NCBI RefSeq assembly: GCF_003240565.2
Contig: NZ_CP117257.1
Coordinates: 62,001 to 126,000 of the forward strand
Direction of reading: 5' to 3'
Source of the DNA: Rhizobium tumorigenes
Lineage (GTDB): Bacteria > Pseudomonadota > Alphaproteobacteria > Rhizobiales > Rhizobiaceae
DNA: 64,000 nucleotides
The notes beneath the pieces were generated by a model. That model was not told where the DNA came from, did not search any database, and saw only the letters and a program-made list of their open reading frames with translations. Both the position numbers and the translations under genes were made by a program. Position 1 is the first letter of the stretch, and each line of letters begins with the position of its first letter. This document shows positions 63,798-64,000 of the stretch, piece by piece.

Positions 63798-64000
63798 ATG
63801 AATTCAGGCAAGTACACGCCAATACGCCTAGCTATAAGCATAGTATGTTCACTGGTCGCTGGGTTTTGCGCGGCGAGTCTCTATGCAACATTCCGCCATG
63901 GCTTTACTGGCGAAGCGATGATGACGTTCAGCGTTTTCGCGTTCTTGTACGAGGCACCACCTTATTTGGGATACGCAAGCCCCATCTTCTATCACGGATT
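63798..64000 (+). CDS. virD4: VirD4, T-DNA coupling protein (5' end only)
   Basis: 67 codons before the window edge: M-N-S-G-K-Y-T-P-I-R-L-A-I-S-I-V-C-S-L and a membrane segment, F-R-H-G-F-T-G-E-A-M-M-T-F-S-V-F-A-F. This is close to the known VirD4 N-terminus. VirD4 feeds VirD2-T-DNA and effectors to the VirB channel. The Walker motifs lie beyond the window. Confidence 0.9.
   Translation, partial: MNSGKYTPIRLAISIVCSLVAGFCAASLYATFRHGFTGEAMMTFSVFAFLYEAPPYLGYASPIFYHG

Noticed and set aside
1..64000. T-DNA borders, overdrive, repABC replication genes, trb/traI genes, CRISPR arrays and tRNA/rRNA genes
   Set aside because: Looked for by motif while reading; nothing matching well enough was found.

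Overview
The window reads as part of a large conjugative plasmid of an Agrobacterium/Rhizobium-type alphaproteobacterium, most likely a Ti-like or Ri-like (or derived) opine/virulence plasmid. The evidence is a Ti-type tra system (traG-traD-traC / oriT / traA-traF-traB-traH) with canonical tra boxes, the TraR and TraM quorum-sensing regulators, a complete agrocinopine uptake and catabolism operon (accR-accA-G) divergent from an arc-like operon (nptA-splA-traR), a virJ gene, and a virD block (truncated virD2, a large virD3-position gene, the start of virD4). No repABC, trb, traI, T-DNA border or rRNA/tRNA gene was recognised. All functional names rest on reading the translated sequence and recalled family features; no database search was run.

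Layout. 1-5.1 kb: a co-directional cluster of an EamA-type exporter, a CysK-like enzyme, a cupin, a NiCoT nickel/cobalt permease, a Sfp-type phosphopantetheinyl transferase and a CysE-type serine acetyltransferase. 5.4-13.4 kb: a membrane protein, then a LexA-boxed imuA-imuB-dnaE2 mutagenesis cassette followed by two SRAP-family proteins, the first of which seems to have lost its catalytic residues. 13.5-18 kb: a frameshifted unknown gene, a DMT-like membrane protein, and an AbiEii/AbiEi toxin-antitoxin pair preceded by paired direct repeats. 18-33 kb: plasmid-maintenance genes common in rhizobial plasmids (Toprim/DUF3991, DUF1419, a giant methylase-helicase, LigD-like ligase, ParB-like protein, DUF7007, DUF736, HU, WGR). 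Several carry lesions: an in-frame amber in the helicase, a frameshift in the ParB-like gene, and a substituted catalytic Asp in DnaE2.

33-43 kb: the conjugation region, with oriT and a tra box between the divergent traCDG(-nuclease) and traAFBH operons, then a second tra box and traM. 43-47.5 kb: a lower-quality patchwork of remnants (TrmO/VirR-like fragment, IS66 TnpC fragment, a traR pseudogene, a broken traM, a GNAT fragment) surrounding an intact virJ. 47.5-60 kb: traR, sucrose phosphorylase and an Na/Pi cotransporter-like gene on the minus strand, facing accR and the acc ABC transporter, phosphodiesterase and phosphatase genes on the plus strand. 60-64 kb: a virD2 3' half keeping its bipartite nuclear localisation signal but lacking the relaxase N-terminus, a long virD3-position protein with a 75-residue repeat, and the 5' end of virD4.

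How it fits together. By analogy with the nopaline/agrocinopine Ti plasmid, agrocinopine should relieve AccR repression of both acc and the arc operon carrying traR. TraR plus acyl-homoserine lactone would then activate tra through the tra boxes, with TraM as anti-activator. The fusion of vir remnants directly behind acc, the duplicated and decayed traR/traM pieces and the many point lesions indicate a rearranged, partly decaying plasmid, or, for the single-base lesions, possible sequencing errors.
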